DNA from: Streptantibioticus_C sp963761325 | Lineage (GTDB): Bacteria; Actinomycetota; Actinomycetes; Streptomycetales; Streptomycetaceae | Assembly (NCBI GenBank): GCA_963761325.1 | Contig: CAVXGZ010000008.1 | Location: 124,001 to 188,000, forward strand | Reading direction: 5' to 3' | DNA: 64,000 bases | Shown: piece after piece, positions 62,282-64,000 of the stretch | Numbering within the stretch: the stretch's first letter is position 1 | Layout of the letters: the number at the start of each line of letters is the position of its first letter | The notes under the pieces: generated by a model | What the model saw: only the letters and a program-made list of their open reading frames with translations | Database searches by the model: none | What the model was told of the DNA's origin: nothing | Made by a program: the position numbers and the translations under genes

Positions 62282-62368
62282 CCCCCATTCTTACCCCTTC
62301 CCCGCCCCGCCCGCGGCCGGGTGCCGTCTCACGGAACAGACCGGCTTTGCACAGAGCAAGGGTTTGTA

Positions 62369-62381
62369 TTGCATAATGCAA
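62369..62381. promoter_or_regulatory. MarR-type operator TTGCAT-A-ATGCAA
   Basis: A perfect 13-base dyad, 88 bases upstream of the MarR start and 3 bases before the ATG of the ClC gene. A regulator bound there would block translation start or transcription of the channel gene. Confidence 0.65.
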
Positions 62382-62383
62382 AC

Positions 62384-64000
62384 ATGACGAACAGCATCGA
62401 TCCCGTCCCCACCGGCTCCGCTCCGCCCGGAGAGCCACGAATACGCCGCGGCCTCCCCTCCGCGCTGACCGCACTCGGGAGGCGAAGGGCGGGCTGCTGG
62501 TCCTGGCCCTGGTGGTGGGGGCCGGTGCCGGGCTGGGGGCGGTGGCCTTCCGCTGGCTGATCAAGACCTTCACCCTGCTGCTGTCCGGGCACGCGGACTA
62601 CTCCGCCGTCGGACACGCGATCAATCCGCATGTGCCCTGGCTCGGCCGGTGGTTCGTGCTGCTGGCACCGGTGGCCGCAGGACTGCTGTACGGGCCGCTG
62701 GTCCAGCGGTTCGCCCGCGAGGCGCGGGGGCACGGCGTGCCGGAGGTGATGTACGCGGTCGCCCGGCGCGGCGGCCGGATCGCGCCGCAGGTGGCGATCG
62801 TGAAGTCGCTGGCGTCCGCGCTGTGCATCGGCGGCGGGGGTTCGGTCGGCCGCGAGGGGCCGATCGTGCAGATCGGCTCGGCGCTCGGGTCGACGCTGGG
62901 CCGGCTGGTGCGGGTGGCGGAGGACCGGATGCGGGTGCTGGTCGCCTGCGGCGCGGCGGGCGGGATCGCGGCGACCTTCAACGCGCCGCTGGCCGGGGTG
63001 TTCTTCGCGATGGAGCTGATCCTGCGGGACTTCACCGCCGAGTCGTTCGGCATGGTGGTGCTCGCCTCGGTCACCGCCAGCGTGATCGGCCGGGCCGCGT
63101 TCGGCAACAGCCCCTTCCTGCACCTGCCCCCCTTCACCGTCCAGCACGTCTCGGAGTACCTGCTGTTCGCGCTGCTCGGGCTGCTGGCCGGAGCGGTCGG
63201 CGTGGGCTTCACCCGGATCCTGTACTGGATCGAGGACGCCTGCGACCTCGCCTGGCGCGGCCCGGAGTGGGCCCGGCCCGCGGTCGGCGGCCTGCTGCTC
63301 GGCGGACTCCTGCTGCTCCTGCCGGAGATGTACGGCGTGGGCTACCCGGTGCTGGAGAACGCGGTCGGCGGGAAATACGTCATCGGTTTCCTGGTCGTGC
63401 TGCTGGTCGGCAAGATCGCCGCCACCAGCCTGACCATCGGCATCGGCGGCTCGGGCGGGGTCTTCGCGCCCTCGCTGTTCATGGGCGCCATGCTCGGCGC
63501 CGCGTTCGGCGACACCGCCCACCAGGTCGCGCCGGGCATCGCGGGTCCGGTGGGCGCGTACGGACTGATCGGGATGGGCGCGGTCTTCGCCGGCGCCGCC
63601 CGCGCCCCCATCACAGCGGTGATCATCATGTTCGAACTCACCGGCGAGTACACCATCATCCTGCCGCTGATGACCGCGATCGTCCTGGCCACCGGCGTCA
63701 GCCGGGCCCTGTCCCACGACACCATCTACACCCTCAAACTGCGCCGCCGCGGCATCGACCTCGACGAGAAGCCGGCCGACCTGCCGTTCGCCGGGATCAC
63801 CGTGCGCTCCGTCATGGAACCGGCGCCCGCGGCCGCTGCCGGCGGGCATGCCGCTGGCCGAGGCGGCCGAAGCGCTGGCCCGCTCCCCGCACGGCATCCT
63901 GCCGGTGACCTCGCCGCGACGGCGCCTACCTGGGCACCGCCACCGCCCGCACCGCCGCCGAGACCCTCGCCGACGGCGCCCACCAGGACGCCGCCGTCGT
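62384..64000 (+). pseudogene. ClC family chloride channel, frameshifted and partial
   Basis: From about 62461 one frame gives a full ClC core: VLALVVGAGAGLGAVAFRWLIK, the selectivity motifs GGGGSVGREGPIVQIG, AAGGIAATFNAPLAGVFFAMEL, and GIGGSGGVFAPSLFMGA, and VFAGAARAPITAV. The ATG at 62384 is in a different frame (MTNSIDPVP...), joined to the core only by one frameshift near 62470-62490. The CBS-domain part after SVMEPAP shifts frame near 63830 and again near 63912, then the window ends. Three indels in one gene suggest sequence errors or decay. Confidence 0.6.

Noticed and set aside
1..64000. CRISPR array or prophage
   Set aside because: No regularly spaced repeats and no phage structural genes were seen; the only mobile element recognised is the IS607-family one.

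Overview
The window is very GC-rich DNA with actinomycete-type ribosome binding sites, many GTG/TTG starts, Tat and Sec exported proteins, BlaI/M56 pairs and an FxSxx-COOH locus. It looks like a chromosomal segment of a Streptomyces-like actinomycete (Streptomycetaceae); the species cannot be named from this sequence.

Layout. 1-5.4 kb: end of an FxSxx-COOH RiPP-type locus (tail of an upstream gene, TIR-like FxsC, and the large FxsT with ParA-like, TIR, NB-ARC and TPR parts). 5.4-8.5 kb: two alpha/beta hydrolases and a GNAT acetyltransferase on the minus strand. 8.7-11.5 kb: a HelR-type helicase-like RNA polymerase protection protein preceded by a palindrome matching the rifamycin-associated element. 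11.5-14.6 kb: SDR, Zn-alcohol dehydrogenase, DoxX-like protein and a tiny hydrophobic membrane protein.

14.7-28.8 kb is the most interesting block: a GT39-like membrane glycosyltransferase, a PAP2 phosphatase, two GT2 glycosyltransferases, two proteins joining a GT2 domain to a CDP-glycerol glycerophosphotransferase (TagF/TagB-like) domain, and a BlaI-type repressor with an M56 metallopeptidase. Five copies of a GTCTACA-n3/4-TGTAGAC dyad lie in the intergenic regions of this block, one just before the blaI gene. I infer a BlaI/M56-controlled, inducible wall-glycopolymer (teichoic-acid-like) regulon. A second, apparently orphan BlaI gene follows.

28.8-36.8 kb: DUF3626 protein, lipoprotein, a secreted HExxH protein and a secreted HNH-like protein that share an upstream palindrome, HAD hydrolase, Tat-exported DUF4185 protein, cupin, VOC protein. 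37.4-43.2 kb: MoxR ATPase, metallopeptidase/VWA protein and a STAND-like ATPase with TPRs. 43.3-51.6 kb: hydrolase, GH76 glycosidase, small conserved proteins, GOLPH3-like protein, beta-propeller lactonase, MalY/PatB-like aminotransferase, quinone-oxidoreductase-like enzyme.

51.6-55.8 kb: a TROVE (Ro60/Rsr-like) protein gene; immediately upstream is an IS607-family element (serine recombinase plus frameshifted tnpB), and beyond it a structured sequence with a canonical tRNA T-arm that I propose is the cognate Y RNA. 56-64 kb: APC permease, a degenerate and truncated NRPS-like C-A protein, hydrolase/TetR divergent pair with a clear operator, MarR regulator with a clear operator, and a ClC channel gene that shows several frameshifts and runs off the window end.
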